Assembly (NCBI RefSeq): GCF_000364445.2
Contig: NZ_CP043538.1
Coordinates: 2,239,612 to 2,303,611 of the forward strand
DNA from: Methylobacterium mesophilicum SR1.6/6
Lineage (GTDB): Bacteria; Pseudomonadota; Alphaproteobacteria; Rhizobiales; Beijerinckiaceae
Direction of reading: 5' to 3'
Length of the DNA: 64,000 nucleotides
Below the pieces are notes generated by a model. The model worked only from the letters and a program-made list of their open reading frames with translations, did not search any database and was not told where the DNA came from. The translations under genes were made by a program, and so were the position numbers. Positions 35,043 to 43,757 of this stretch are shown piece after piece. Numbering within the stretch: position 1 is the first letter of the stretch; each line of letters starts with the position of its first letter.

Positions 35043-35678
35043 TCAGTGCACCGTGAGATCCGGCACCGGCTCGGCCAGCATCGATGACTCCGCCAGCGAG
35101 GCCGCAATCTGCCGACCCAGTTCGCGCAGCAGAGGCTCGATGAGCGGCCGGAGCGCCTTGGCAGCCTGGACGTCGAGATCACGAATGATCCGCTCGATCT
35201 CCAGCGCGCGCTCGGTCATGCGCTCCAAGTTCGATCCCGGATGCTCCGGTGTGGTCAGGAAGCGTGCCGGCCCATCGGTATGCCCGTCGTTCCGGCTGTC
35301 GGTGACGTCGATGACGATGCCGCGCCCGAACATCCGGCCACGCGGATCCCGAGCGTAGTGGCCACGCGCCAGGACCCACCGGACGATCCCCGGCGCCGGC
35401 ACCACCCGGTGTTCCCAGACGAAGACGCCGCCCTGTTCCAGCACGAGGCGACGGCGTTCCATATCCCGCATCAGATCGTCCGGATGGAACGCGGACAGGA
35501 GACGCGCGATCGTGACGCCCTCCGCAGCCTCTTCCTCCGACAGGCCGAACAGGCGGGCCATGACGACGTCGCCGCGCGTTCGATCCGCCTCCAGATCGGC
35601 CTCCCAGACGCCGATGCTGAGCGAAGCCACAGGCAGCGGCCGTGACCACAGAGTAATTCCGGGTGTCTTCCGGGACAT
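35043..35678 (-). CDS. Short PAS-domain protein (211 aa) with helical tail
   Basis: The PAS fold (about 18-130) shows SIGVWEADLEADRTRGD, LLSAFHPDDLMRDMERRR, FVWEHRVVPAPGIVRWVLARGHY and VIDVTD. The C-terminal third is helical: ALEIERIIRDLDVQAAKALR followed by PLIEPLLRELGRQIAASL, similar to the tails at 30083 and in the luxI-linked protein. No output domain is present. It is divergent from the truncated XRE gene at 35788, sharing an intergenic region of about 110 bp, and convergent with the one at 34660. Confidence 0.85.
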   Translation of the reverse strand: MSRKTPGITLWSRPLPVASLSIGVWEADLEADRTRGDVVMARLFGLSEEEAAEGVTIARLLSAFHPDDLMRDMERRRLVLEQGGVFVWEHRVVPAPGIVRWVLARGHYARDPRGRMFGRGIVIDVTDSRNDGHTDGPARFLTTPEHPGSNLERMTERALEIERIIRDLDVQAAKALRPLIEPLLRELGRQIAASLAESSMLAEPVPDLTVH

Positions 35679-35787
35679 GCACCGTCCGGCTGTCTCGCAG
35701 TTCAACGTGAGGACACGAACACAATTTTGCGCGACTTCGCCACCACGGTATCCGATCCGAGCAATGACGGCCAGCGGCGGACCCGGA

Positions 35788-36093
35788 ATGGCGAAGCACG
35801 ATGACGGCAAGGTGCGCGCCGCCGACTTCGTTGCGGCGACCGGGACCGCGGCGTCCGAGCGGGCGCGCCGGGTGCGGTTGTTGAGGCGGGTCGCCGATGC
35901 ACTGCAGGTGCCCGAGTCCAGCCTGTACGATACGGTTCGCGGGCCGCTCCCACCCGAAGATGGATCATCGGCCACCGACGAAGACCGCGAGCGCCAATGC
36001 GCAGCGTTGCTGCGCGCCTATCGCCGCATTCAGGATCCCGCCGAGCGACGTCGCCTGCTCGAACTCGTGCAGGCGACCGCCGAGCGGGGTTGA
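35788..36093 (+). CDS. Truncated XRE-like protein (101 aa)
   Basis: A polar N-terminus is followed by LLRRVADALQVPESSLYD (the end of an XRE HTH) and CAALLRAYRRIQDPAERRRLLELVQA. The latter is nearly the same C-terminal helix as the paralog at 34660. ATG 35788 has GGCGGA seven bases upstream; ATG 35764 is an alternative. It is divergently paired with the PAS gene at 35043-35678, which suggests shared control and perhaps a functional PAS/half-XRE pair. Confidence 0.72.
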   Translation: MAKHDDGKVRAADFVAATGTAASERARRVRLLRRVADALQVPESSLYDTVRGPLPPEDGSSATDEDRERQCAALLRAYRRIQDPAERRRLLELVQATAERG

Positions 36094-36168
36094 ACGAGTC
36101 GCACCGCACGGCCTGTCGCAGCCTCACGATCCCACAGCGCTGCGGGCCAGGGCGACAGGACGGTCGTC

Positions 36169-37638
36169 TCAGAACTCGCCGGCGAGGCCGGCCCGGGCAC
36201 CGAGGGCGTTGTCGCCGCCATAGGCCACACCCGCGGTGACGGCGATCGGGACGCAGCAGGTCGGCAGCCGGTGCGCGATCGCGACGCCGCCTGCCCACTC
36301 GCCGCGGTACGTCGCCCCGTTGGTCGCCCAGGTCGTCTTGCCGGGGGCCGAGGGCATCGGGGCCGTGGCCATGGCGATCGCCATGGCGACTCCCTGCCGG
36401 GCCTCCTTGCGGGTCTGGATGGCGTAGCGCTGCACGGCGTCCGTCTTGGCTTCCAGATTGTTGACCTGCGACTGGACCGAGTCGATGCGGCTGCCCAATC
36501 CTGCGATGGTGGAGGGTCCGTAGGCAGACGCCGCGAGGTTGCCGTTGGCGTCGGTCGTCACGAAGTTGGTCGGACCGCTCTGAGCCGCGGCGCTCGCCTG
36601 GGAGGCGATGCCGGCCAGCGTGTAGGTGTTGCCGGCGTTGCCGATCGCGACCTGGCCAGCCCGGGTGGTCTTCACGTTGGCGCCGATGGCGATCGCGTTC
36701 CCCTGATCGGCGCCGGCACCGTTGCCGAGGGCGACGCTGCTGTTCCCGGCCGCCGACGCGGCCGCGCCGATCGCCGTGGATCCCGAGCCGGTCGCTCCGG
36801 CAGCGAAGCCCAGGGCGGTGCTCCCATCTCCGAGCGCCGCGGAGGCCGTTCCAATCGCCGTGCTGCCGACGCCCTGTGCGGCCGCGGCATAGCCGAGGGC
36901 GACGCTGCCGGTATTGGACGCGCTCGCACCGGTTCCGACGGCGGTCGCGGCCGTGCCGGACGCGCTCGCGCCGTATCCGACGGCCAGCGCGTCGCCGCCG
37001 GTGGCGCTCGGGCCCGCCTGGCCGCTGGTGTTGTTGGCCGCGACGCCGCTGATCTCCGAGAACGAGGTCAGACGCAGGTCGGACACGACGGTCTGACCTT
37101 GAGACTGCGTGACGTTTCCGGTCAGGATGAAGACGTTCTGGCCGCCGCCGGTCCCGCCACCGCCGGTCCCGCCACCGCCGCAGGTACCGCACCCGCCGCC
37201 CGTGCCGGCGGTTCCGAGCGTGAGGCCCGTACCGAGCAGACCGTCGCCCGGCCCCGTCGTACCGACCAGCAGCCCGGTTCCGAGAACCCCTGTCCCGCTC
37301 GTGCCGACCTGCAGGCCTGTGCCGAGTACACCGCTGCCCGGCGCAGTGGTGCCCAGTCCTAAACCCGTACCCAGAAGTCCCGTCCCACCGGTGCTGACCT
37401 GCAGGCCAGTGCCCAGAAGGCCACTTCCCGGCGCGCTCGTGCTGATCCCAAGCCCGGTCCCGAGGATGCCGCCGCCGGACGTATCAAGGGTGCCCCGCAG
37501 AAGCTGGGCTTGGGCTGGGGACGTGAACAGACCTCCCGAGAGCCCGGTGCAAACCAAATAAGCTGCAGCACGAAGAGGGCGGATCGGTCTCTTCTTTCGT
37601 GTCGATGCTTCCATCAACGCGATGGCGACTTCACGCAT
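36169..37638 (-). CDS. YadA-type trimeric autotransporter adhesin
   Basis: This 489-residue surface adhesin is secreted by type Vc. A long signal peptide (about 1-44, ending SPAQA-Q) precedes a repeat region of LGTGL units (57-146). A Gly-rich hinge with two Cys (GGCGTCGGGG) follows. The head has classic left-handed beta-roll repeats such as SVALGYAAAAQGVGSTAIG (about 215-320). A short coiled-coil stalk (IDSVQSQVNNLEAKTDAVQ) leads to the C-terminal YadA anchor ending ALGARAGLAGEF. GAGGAG lies seven bases before ATG 37638. Two adjacent Cys (PTCCVP) in the anchor are unusual. Confidence 0.9.
   Translation of the reverse strand: MREVAIALMEASTRKKRPIRPLRAAAYLVCTGLSGGLFTSPAQAQLLRGTLDTSGGGILGTGLGISTSAPGSGLLGTGLQVSTGGTGLLGTGLGLGTTAPGSGVLGTGLQVGTSGTGVLGTGLLVGTTGPGDGLLGTGLTLGTAGTGGGCGTCGGGGTGGGGTGGGQNVFILTGNVTQSQGQTVVSDLRLTSFSEISGVAANNTSGQAGPSATGGDALAVGYGASASGTAATAVGTGASASNTGSVALGYAAAAQGVGSTAIGTASAALGDGSTALGFAAGATGSGSTAIGAAASAAGNSSVALGNGAGADQGNAIAIGANVKTTRAGQVAIGNAGNTYTLAGIASQASAAAQSGPTNFVTTDANGNLAASAYGPSTIAGLGSRIDSVQSQVNNLEAKTDAVQRYAIQTRKEARQGVAMAIAMATAPMPSAPGKTTWATNGATYRGEWAGGVAIAHRLPTCCVPIAVTAGVAYGGDNALGARAGLAGEF
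37201..37470 (-). repeat. Three 90-bp coding repeats in the adhesin
   Basis: The segment encodes six LGTGL units of alternating length (16, 14, 16, 14, 16, 14 residues), giving three 30-residue periods. Units alternate between ends of GTTAPGS type and GTSGT type. The DNA is correspondingly repetitive and could change copy number by slippage or recombination. Confidence 0.75.
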
Positions 37639-37960
37639 CTGCAACTCCTCTACTGAGGTTGGGTGTGAAGCCTCCGGTGCCCAGAGACTTCCGATGCGCA
37701 CAGCTTCTGATTGAAAGGTTGATTGTATCTTAAAGTTGTACTCGGAGAGTTTACTCAACCGCTGCCCTCGCCGTCTCGCAGCGCCGGAGGACGCGCGGCG
37801 GAGGGCATCACCATCTCTGCTGGCGCGCAGCGGGCAGTCGTGCGCCAACCTTGTCACGCGCCCCTGCAAAACCAGCCCGATGTCGCAACAACCGGCAGCC
37901 CCTCGGCCGACCGGCGCCCCTGTTGCCGCAGCGGGAGATGCCGACACGAGCGGCGCCGGC
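37639..37960. other. Intergenic region upstream of the adhesin
   Basis: About 320 bp with an AT-rich run at 37705-37745 that probably holds the adhesin promoter. Read on the minus strand it contains TACAACTTTAAGATACAAT, loosely like the motif at 31920 and 39184. Open frames here look like shadows. Confidence 0.45.
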
Positions 37961-38145
37961 CGCGATCGCCGTCAGGTCCCTGTGATCGAGTTTCTGCTTC
38001 TGCACGGCCGTCAGTCCGAAGACCGACAGGATTGTCACTCGATTGCAATCGCGATCGCCGTCAGGTCCCTGTGATCGAGTTTCTGCTTCTGCACGGCCGT
38101 CATCCTCGTCCGAAGACCGACAGGATTGTCACTCGATTGCAATCG
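37961..38145 (+). repeat. 89-bp tandem duplication ending in 12-bp palindromes
   Basis: Copy 1 starts CGCGATCGCCGTCAGGTCCC at 37961 and copy 2 starts with the same sequence at 38050. Copy 2 has a five-base insertion (TCCTC) near 38103 but is otherwise almost identical. Each copy ends in the perfect palindrome CGATTGCAATCG (38040-38051 and 38134-38145). The region lies in a 900-bp stretch without a convincing gene. Confidence 0.8.
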
Positions 38146-38556
38146 ATGGTTGCGTACTGTTTGCGCTGTATCCGGTCGGATTGCGTGAGCATGTCCCTTT
38201 CGCGCAATCGTCCCGCTGCACAGTATCGGCACGCGGAGTATCGTGGAGCAGACACCAAATGGATCCACAGGCTTCGTCGATCACGCGCGTCCGGTTCGGC
38301 GACCCCTCGCTTCGATTGGTCGGCACAGTTCGCTTCATCCTGTGTCGATGGCGCGACCGCCTGTCGCTCGATTGTTCATTCCCGCGCAGACTACTGAGAT
38401 GGGCAGACCGTTCCACCCAATTTCCAGGCAAACTGGTGGAGGCATGTCTTGGGTGCACGCTCGGGTTGTTCTATTGTGCGAAACTGAGTTGACCGCAATT
38501 GGGTTAGACAGCGCCTGACATGAGGCAACCTCGACCACGCGAAGGCGCTCACCCAG
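38146..38556. other. Intergenic region before the XRE regulator
   Basis: About 410 bp without a supported gene. The composition is mixed and AT-richer than coding DNA. It includes TTGACC near 38490 that could be part of the promoter of the XRE gene. Confidence 0.45.
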
Positions 38557-38952
38557 ATGACGACGACCATCAGCCCGAAGCTCACCACCGAGGCCGACCG
38601 CACGATCGGCGGCTTGGTCGCCACACTGCGCAAGGCTCAGGGTCTCAGCCAGTCCGCGCTGGGTCAGGCGCTGGGCGTCAGCTTCCAGCAGGTCCAGAAG
38701 TACGAGAAGGGCCGCAACCGGATCGGGGTCGGCCGGCTCCAGGCGATCGCCGACGTGCTCCACGTGCCGGTGGAGACGTTCTTCGTCGGGCAGGCGGGGC
38801 CGGACTCCGAGGAGACGCTGACGCGGACGTTCTTCGAGGACCCGCAGGTCATGGAACTCGTCATGGCGTTCACCAGCATCGCCGACGAGACGACCCGGGC
38901 CAGCGTCCTGTCCATCGTCAAGGCGGCCGCAACCCTTCGGGCCGGGCGTTGA
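38557..38952 (+). CDS. XRE-family transcriptional regulator
   Basis: This 131-residue DNA-binding protein has a complete Cro/C1 HTH (about 13-68: LRKAQGLSQSALGQALGVSF then QQVQKYEKGRNRIGVGRLQA). A C-terminal helical region (about 80-125) includes VMELVMAFTSIADETTRASV. It is the common alphaproteobacterial XRE type. The end of its HTH, LQAIADVLHVPVETFF, is the part retained in the three truncated relatives in this window. Its target is unknown. Confidence 0.93.
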   Translation: MTTTISPKLTTEADRTIGGLVATLRKAQGLSQSALGQALGVSFQQVQKYEKGRNRIGVGRLQAIADVLHVPVETFFVGQAGPDSEETLTRTFFEDPQVMELVMAFTSIADETTRASVLSIVKAAATLRAGR

Positions 38953-39183
38953 GCCCTCCGGTCCGTCGTTGACCGAACCCGCTTGATCGCATCTGGCTTC
39001 AGCATCTGCCGTCGCCGGTGGTTCGCCGCTGTGACAGGATTCCTCGGATCGTAGGTCCAAGCACGGGTGGTTTCGAGAGTGCCGCGCGGAGCAGGGCTCT
39101 CGGTGAGATCTGGAATGTCACGCGCGCCGCGCCGGCGCCATGAGACAGCGGCGGATCCTGCCCGCGCGAAACTCGCCAGCAAC

Positions 39184-39203
39184 ATGCAACTTCTAATTAG
39201 TAT
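39184..39203 (+). promoter_or_regulatory. 20-bp upstream motif shared with tadE
   Basis: ATGCAACTTCTAATTAGTAT lies 45 bp before the MHYT gene start and matches the element at 31920-31939 in 17 of 20 bases. The short gap from 38953 contains nothing else recognisable. Confidence 0.4.
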
Positions 39204-39248
39204 GATGGCGATATCGTCCGGGCGTTTTGGCGCTCGGCGAGGCCCCCG

Positions 39249-41699
39249 ATGTACCGCGCTCTTGCCTGTCTGACCGACGAGCACACCCTGTGGGTGCTGC
39301 CGCTGGCGGCCTGCGTCTGCTGGATCTCCTGCTGTGTCGCCCTCCAGCTTGAGCAGCGCGTCCGGTCAGGCGGCTCCTGGGCTACGGCATGGCTCCTCGC
39401 CGCCAGTTTCTCGGCCGGTGCAGGCATCTGGAGCACGCATTTCATCGGGATGCTCGGATACGATCCAGGGGTCGTCATCGGCTACGAGGCCGCGACGACG
39501 CTCCTCTCACTGATCGTAGCCTTCACGGCCGCTCTGGTGGCGTTCGCGCTGATGCGCGCCGCTCCGCACGGGGCGGCCTGGGCCGGGATTATCGCGGGCC
39601 TGCTCCTCGGCGGCGGCATTGCCTGCATGCACTTCCTGGGCATCGCCGGCGTGGTGCTGCCAGGACATTTCGCGTGGGATCCGGCGCTGGTCAGCGCGGC
39701 GCTACTGTGCGGCTGCGGCCTGTCGGCAGCTGCCCTGGCGATCCACATCCGCCGAGCGGAGGCGCGTTCGCGGATCATCGCCGCCACCGTTCTCACGGGC
39801 GCCATCGCCAGCCTGCACTTCCTCGCCATGGCTGCGGCCCGCGCCGTTCCGGATCCCGCGGTGGTGACGCCGGACCTCGGCCTTGCGCGCGGTGCGCTGG
39901 CGCTCGGCATCGCGATCCTGATGGCGGTGATTTTGGCCTTCGCCGCCCTCGCCCTCATGCTGGACCACCTGCGCACGATCAACGCCGCCCTGGCACGCCA
40001 AAGTACCGTCTTGCGCGAGAAGACCCTGCTGCTGGACGCGACCCTGGACAACATGGACCAGGGCCTCATCATGGTGGACGCTCGAGGGGTCGTTCAGGTG
40101 TGCAACGAGCGCGCCTTGGCCCTCTTGGATCTGCCGCGCGCCATGATGCAGGATCGTCCGAGCTACAAGGCCGTCCTGCGCCACCAGCTCCGTCACCGTG
40201 AGCGCATTCGGACCGACCGATCGTTCCGAGACTGGATCGAGCGCGGCGGCGCTGAACAGGCGCATGTCCACGAGCGCTTGCGCCCGAACGGCATCGTGCT
40301 GGAGATCCGCACCGTCCCGCTGCCGGAGGGCGGCTTCGTCCGGACCTTCACCGACATCACGCAGCGCAAGAAGGCGGAGGCGGAGATCGCGCGGCTGGCG
40401 CGGCACGACATCCTCACCGGCTTGCCGAACCGCGGCCTGTTCCGCGAGCATCTCGACCGCCGGCTGTCCGAAATCGCCTCGAAGGGCGGGGCCGCCGCCG
40501 TGCTGTACATCGACCTCGACGGTTTCAAGGGTGTGAACGACACCCTCGGCCATCAGGTGGGCGACATATTGCTGTGTGCCGTGGCCGACCGGCTGCGCAT
40601 CGCCGTCGGCGACGGCGTGGTGGCGCGGCTCGGCGGCGATGAGTTCGCCGTCCTCCTCGCCGGAGGACGACAGGAAGCCGCCGATGTCGCCGCGCAGCTC
40701 GTCGCGCTGTTCGAGGCGCCGATTCAGGTCGGCGAGATTCGCATCGGCGTTGGGTTGAGCGTCGGTATCGCATTGGCGCCGGAGCACGGGACGAGCCCCG
40801 AATGTCTCTACCGGCGCGCCGACCTCGCGCTGTACCGCGCCAAGGCCGAGGGCCGCGGCACATACCGTGTCTTCGCGACCGACATGGACGAGGAGGCGGA
40901 AGAGCGCCATGCCCTCGAGAGCGATCTGCGGCAGGCTCTGGCGGACGGCTCGCTCGACCTGCACTACCAGCCGCAGGTGGATGGTGCGTCGGGCAAGCTG
41001 TTGGGTTTCGAGGCACTCGTCCGCTGGCTCCATCCGGTGCGCGGCCCGATCGCGCCGACCGTGTTCGTATCCTTGGCGGAAGAGAGCGGCCTCATCGTCG
41101 CCCTCGGTGACTGGGTGCTGCGCGAAGCGTGCCGGGAGGCGGCATCCTGGGCTTCCGAATTGAAGGTCTCGGTGAACCTGTCACCGCGCCAGCTGCTGAA
41201 GCCCGATCTGCCCGAGACCGTGCTGGCGGTGCTGGCGGAGACCGGGCTGTCGCCGGACCGGCTCGAGCTCGAGGTCACGGAGAGCGTGATCATCAACGAC
41301 ATGTCGCGGGCCATCGGAATCCTGCGCCGCCTGAAGAGCTTCGGGATCCGCATCAGCATGGACGATTTCGGCACCGGCTACGCCTCGCTCGCGACGCTCC
41401 AGGCGTTCCCGTTCGACAAGATGAAGATCGACCGCTCGTTCATCGCACAGCTCGAATCCGACCCGCAGGCCGCGGTGATCGTGCGGGCCGTGCTCAGCCT
41501 GGGGCGAAGCCTGCGGATGAGCGTCGTCGCCGAGGGCGTGGAGACCCCCGCGCAGCGCCGATTCCTGGCGGATGAAGCCTGCGGCGAGATGCAGGGCTAC
41601 CTCTTCGGCAAGCCCGGTCCGATCAGCGACTATGCGGCGATGCTCAGCGCTCCGGACCTGTGCGGCGGGCCGGCCGGTCCGGCGGCCAAGGTCGCCTGA
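39249..41699 (+). CDS. MHYT-PAS-GGDEF-EAL membrane signalling protein
   Basis: This 816-residue cyclic-di-GMP protein has seven N-terminal membrane segments forming an MHYT sensor (STHFIGML, CMHFLGIAG and SLHFLAMAA near residues 60-200), thought to bind metal or a diatomic gas. A PAS-like region follows (about 265-375, DNMDQGLIMVDARGVVQVCN). GGDEF (about 380-545) has intact RLGGDEF. EAL (about 560-805) has GFEALVRWLHP, VSVNLSPRQ, LEVTESVI, SMDDFGTGYASL, MKIDRSF and AEGVET. Both catalytic sets look functional. It stands alone. Confidence 0.96.
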   Translation: MYRALACLTDEHTLWVLPLAACVCWISCCVALQLEQRVRSGGSWATAWLLAASFSAGAGIWSTHFIGMLGYDPGVVIGYEAATTLLSLIVAFTAALVAFALMRAAPHGAAWAGIIAGLLLGGGIACMHFLGIAGVVLPGHFAWDPALVSAALLCGCGLSAAALAIHIRRAEARSRIIAATVLTGAIASLHFLAMAAARAVPDPAVVTPDLGLARGALALGIAILMAVILAFAALALMLDHLRTINAALARQSTVLREKTLLLDATLDNMDQGLIMVDARGVVQVCNERALALLDLPRAMMQDRPSYKAVLRHQLRHRERIRTDRSFRDWIERGGAEQAHVHERLRPNGIVLEIRTVPLPEGGFVRTFTDITQRKKAEAEIARLARHDILTGLPNRGLFREHLDRRLSEIASKGGAAAVLYIDLDGFKGVNDTLGHQVGDILLCAVADRLRIAVGDGVVARLGGDEFAVLLAGGRQEAADVAAQLVALFEAPIQVGEIRIGVGLSVGIALAPEHGTSPECLYRRADLALYRAKAEGRGTYRVFATDMDEEAEERHALESDLRQALADGSLDLHYQPQVDGASGKLLGFEALVRWLHPVRGPIAPTVFVSLAEESGLIVALGDWVLREACREAASWASELKVSVNLSPRQLLKPDLPETVLAVLAETGLSPDRLELEVTESVIINDMSRAIGILRRLKSFGIRISMDDFGTGYASLATLQAFPFDKMKIDRSFIAQLESDPQAAVIVRAVLSLGRSLRMSVVAEGVETPAQRRFLADEACGEMQGYLFGKPGPISDYAAMLSAPDLCGGPAGPAAKVA

Positions 41700-42082
41700 G
41701 CGTCACCTGCCGCGTGATCGAAGGGGGTGGCGCGAGAAGCCCTGCCTCCGATCAGATCCCGACGGCGGGACATGCCGCGACGTTGGCCGTGGATCGGAGG
41801 GAGGCCACGCCGAAGTGCTGTTCCGGCCCGCACCGCCAATCTCTCGGTGCGCCCTTCACCGCGTCCCGGCCCGGTCTCTACCCAAGGCGCGCGGCCCCGC
41901 CCCCGTCTGGTGCGAACTTCAGCAGCGATCGCACGGCTGACGGTGTGGCGCAGCTGCGCGAAAGCATCCTGCAGCTTCGGACACAGGATCGGCGCCAGAC
42001 CGTTGGAGGCCCGAGGAGGCGGCCGGCCGAGGCCGCTCACCGGCGGGCAGAGGGACCCGGCCGGGTTGGCGGTTCGGGGCGC
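41700..42082. other. Intergenic region, no gene seen
   Basis: About 380 bp of GC-rich sequence between convergent genes. Open frames are Arg/Pro-rich and overlap on both strands, as expected for non-coding high-GC DNA. No clear terminator hairpin with a T-tract was found. Confidence 0.5.
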
Positions 42083-43117
42083 TCACCAGTCGCTGAGCGG
42101 GGCGCGCTTCCACCGGTCGGTGGCGACGCAGCGATACTCGTAGGCCTCGTCCCAGGCATGGTCGCCGGCCACGCAGGGTTCGCGGCTGCTGCGGGGTGGC
42201 CGCGGCTGCGTCTCGCGCACGGACGCCGCTTCGACATCTCCGGCATCGCTCACCCGGAACACCGGGCCACCGCCCGTCCCGTAGACCAGATCACGCCCGT
42301 CGAAACCGAGGCTGCGGGAGAAGCCTCCCTCCTTCGAGCCGTCGAGGCCGATCGCCTGTCCCGGCCCCAGCAGGATGGGCACGCCGGTGAAACGGGCCGC
42401 GGCGGCGTCGATCCCGATGCCGTAGACTCCTTCTCCTTGAAACGAGAGGCCGCGGTCGGTGATCGAGCCGGCGAGGTTGCCCATCAGGATGCCGTATCCG
42501 GTATGGGCGCCCGCGACGCCACCCGTGGAGATCTGCAGGCCGACCCGCTGGCGGTTGCGATCGGTCGTCGGCGACTGCGCGGAGACGTCGATCTCGGCAC
42601 CGATGCAGGAGGCGACCGGATCCGCCTCGTCGGTCGTGTCCACGCAGTTGAAGTTGCCGGCCCAGGACGGCCCGACCGGTCCGATCCCGTTGGCTTCCTT
42701 GAAGATCGTGCCGTTGACGGCGACGTTCTGCGCGCCGGTACTGGCGAGGGCGCGGTTGTGGAGCTCGCCCGTGATCGTCCACTCGTATCCCGCGTTGTGC
42801 GGGCCGGTGGAGCCGAGCGCCCAGATCGCCTTGTAGGTGTGCGTGGCTTCGCCCGATCCCTCCGGCACATGCCGGTCGACCCGCAGGGTCGCGGCCGGGT
42901 CGAAAACCTGTGGCCGGTTCCACAGGAAGACGTGGCCCCCGTCGAGTCCGGGCAGACCGGTGCCCTGGACATCGCGGGAGAAGTTTGGCGGCCATGGCGG
43001 TGTCGACGCCGAGTCCGGCGGCCGCCCAGGAGCCTCCGCAGCTGCGGGAACCGCTAGGCCGGGCGCCAGCCCGAGCACGAAAAGCGGCAGAAGCGTCCGG
43101 CCTCGGCGGCTGCGCAT
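42083..43117 (-). CDS. Secreted hypothetical protein (344 aa)
   Basis: ATG 43117 gives a signal peptide (MRSRRGRTLLPLFVLGLAPGL, cleavage near AAA-EA). The mature part is Gly-, Asp- and Thr-rich with beta-like repeats (GSTGPHNAGYEWTITGELHN, GVYGIGIDAAAARFTG). Its mid-region resembles phage tail-fibre or pyocin-tip type sequences (GPSWAGNFNCVDTTDEADP), but I cannot assign a family. Four Cys may form disulfides. It is probably periplasmic or extracellular. Confidence 0.75.
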   Translation of the reverse strand: MRSRRGRTLLPLFVLGLAPGLAVPAAAEAPGRPPDSASTPPWPPNFSRDVQGTGLPGLDGGHVFLWNRPQVFDPAATLRVDRHVPEGSGEATHTYKAIWALGSTGPHNAGYEWTITGELHNRALASTGAQNVAVNGTIFKEANGIGPVGPSWAGNFNCVDTTDEADPVASCIGAEIDVSAQSPTTDRNRQRVGLQISTGGVAGAHTGYGILMGNLAGSITDRGLSFQGEGVYGIGIDAAAARFTGVPILLGPGQAIGLDGSKEGGFSRSLGFDGRDLVYGTGGGPVFRVSDAGDVEAASVRETQPRPPRSSREPCVAGDHAWDEAYEYRCVATDRWKRAPLSDW

Positions 43118-43458
43118 GGTCGTCTCCGGATGTCCTGCAGGAGCGCGAGCCCCCGCGCCGGCTCGGCAAGTACCGGCCCGCGGCAAGATAGGCCGGTCTT
43201 CGGGGCGGACGAGCGCGCCGCCCGGGCTGCAGGCATTCAGCGATCGCGGGCGGCGCCGGGCTTTCGATGCGCTTCGTAGGCCGCCGCCGATACCGGCCGG
43301 GACTCGCCGCGTGTTCCAGTTCGACGCTTCGGCGCCCCTCGACGATGTCGCTAAAATAATAATTCGTCCCAACTACAGCATAAAATAAGTATTAGTAAAT
43401 CCAGTAGAAATTGACTGGGATCCCGTCACGTTGGTCGGAAGGGGCAGGAACATCGGCC
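43118..43458. other. Intergenic region, no gene seen
   Basis: The left two thirds are GC-rich. The run 43350-43425 is AT-rich (AATAATAATT and ATAAAATAAG runs) and probably carries the promoter of the PilZ gene. No gene is supported. Confidence 0.5.
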
Positions 43459-43749
43459 ATGTCCCACAGCAGCAGGTCCATCGGCACCTTCGTCGAGCGA
43501 CGCGCGTCCGAGCGGAAGCCGACCGCCCTGCTGGCTTTCGCGCAGCATGCGAACGGGTGGCGCTTTCCCTGCCAAGTGAAGAACATCTCCGATCGTGGCG
43601 CGATGCTGGAATTTCTCGGCACGCAGGCGGTGATGCTGGAGGACGCGTTCGACTTGGTCTTGGCCAACGCGGAGACGCGCTATTCGGTCAAGCTCATCTG
43701 GCGGAAGGAGCGAACGGCCGGTGTCGTGTTCTGTCCCGAGCCCGAGTGA
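43459..43749 (+). CDS. Single PilZ-domain protein (96 aa)
   Basis: A stand-alone cyclic-di-GMP receptor domain. It keeps FVERRASERKPTALLAFA (RxxxR motif), KNISDRGAMLEF (NxSxxG) and LIWRKERTAGVVF, so binding is likely. ATG 43459 starts just before the domain. The output partner is unknown; small PilZ proteins act by docking to others. Confidence 0.9.
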   Translation: MSHSSRSIGTFVERRASERKPTALLAFAQHANGWRFPCQVKNISDRGAMLEFLGTQAVMLEDAFDLVLANAETRYSVKLIWRKERTAGVVFCPEPE

Positions 43750-43757
43750 CGGACGGC

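Noticed and set aside
37961..38145. Tandem repeats considered as a CRISPR array
   Set aside because: There are only two copies, adjacent without spacers, and no cas genes are nearby.
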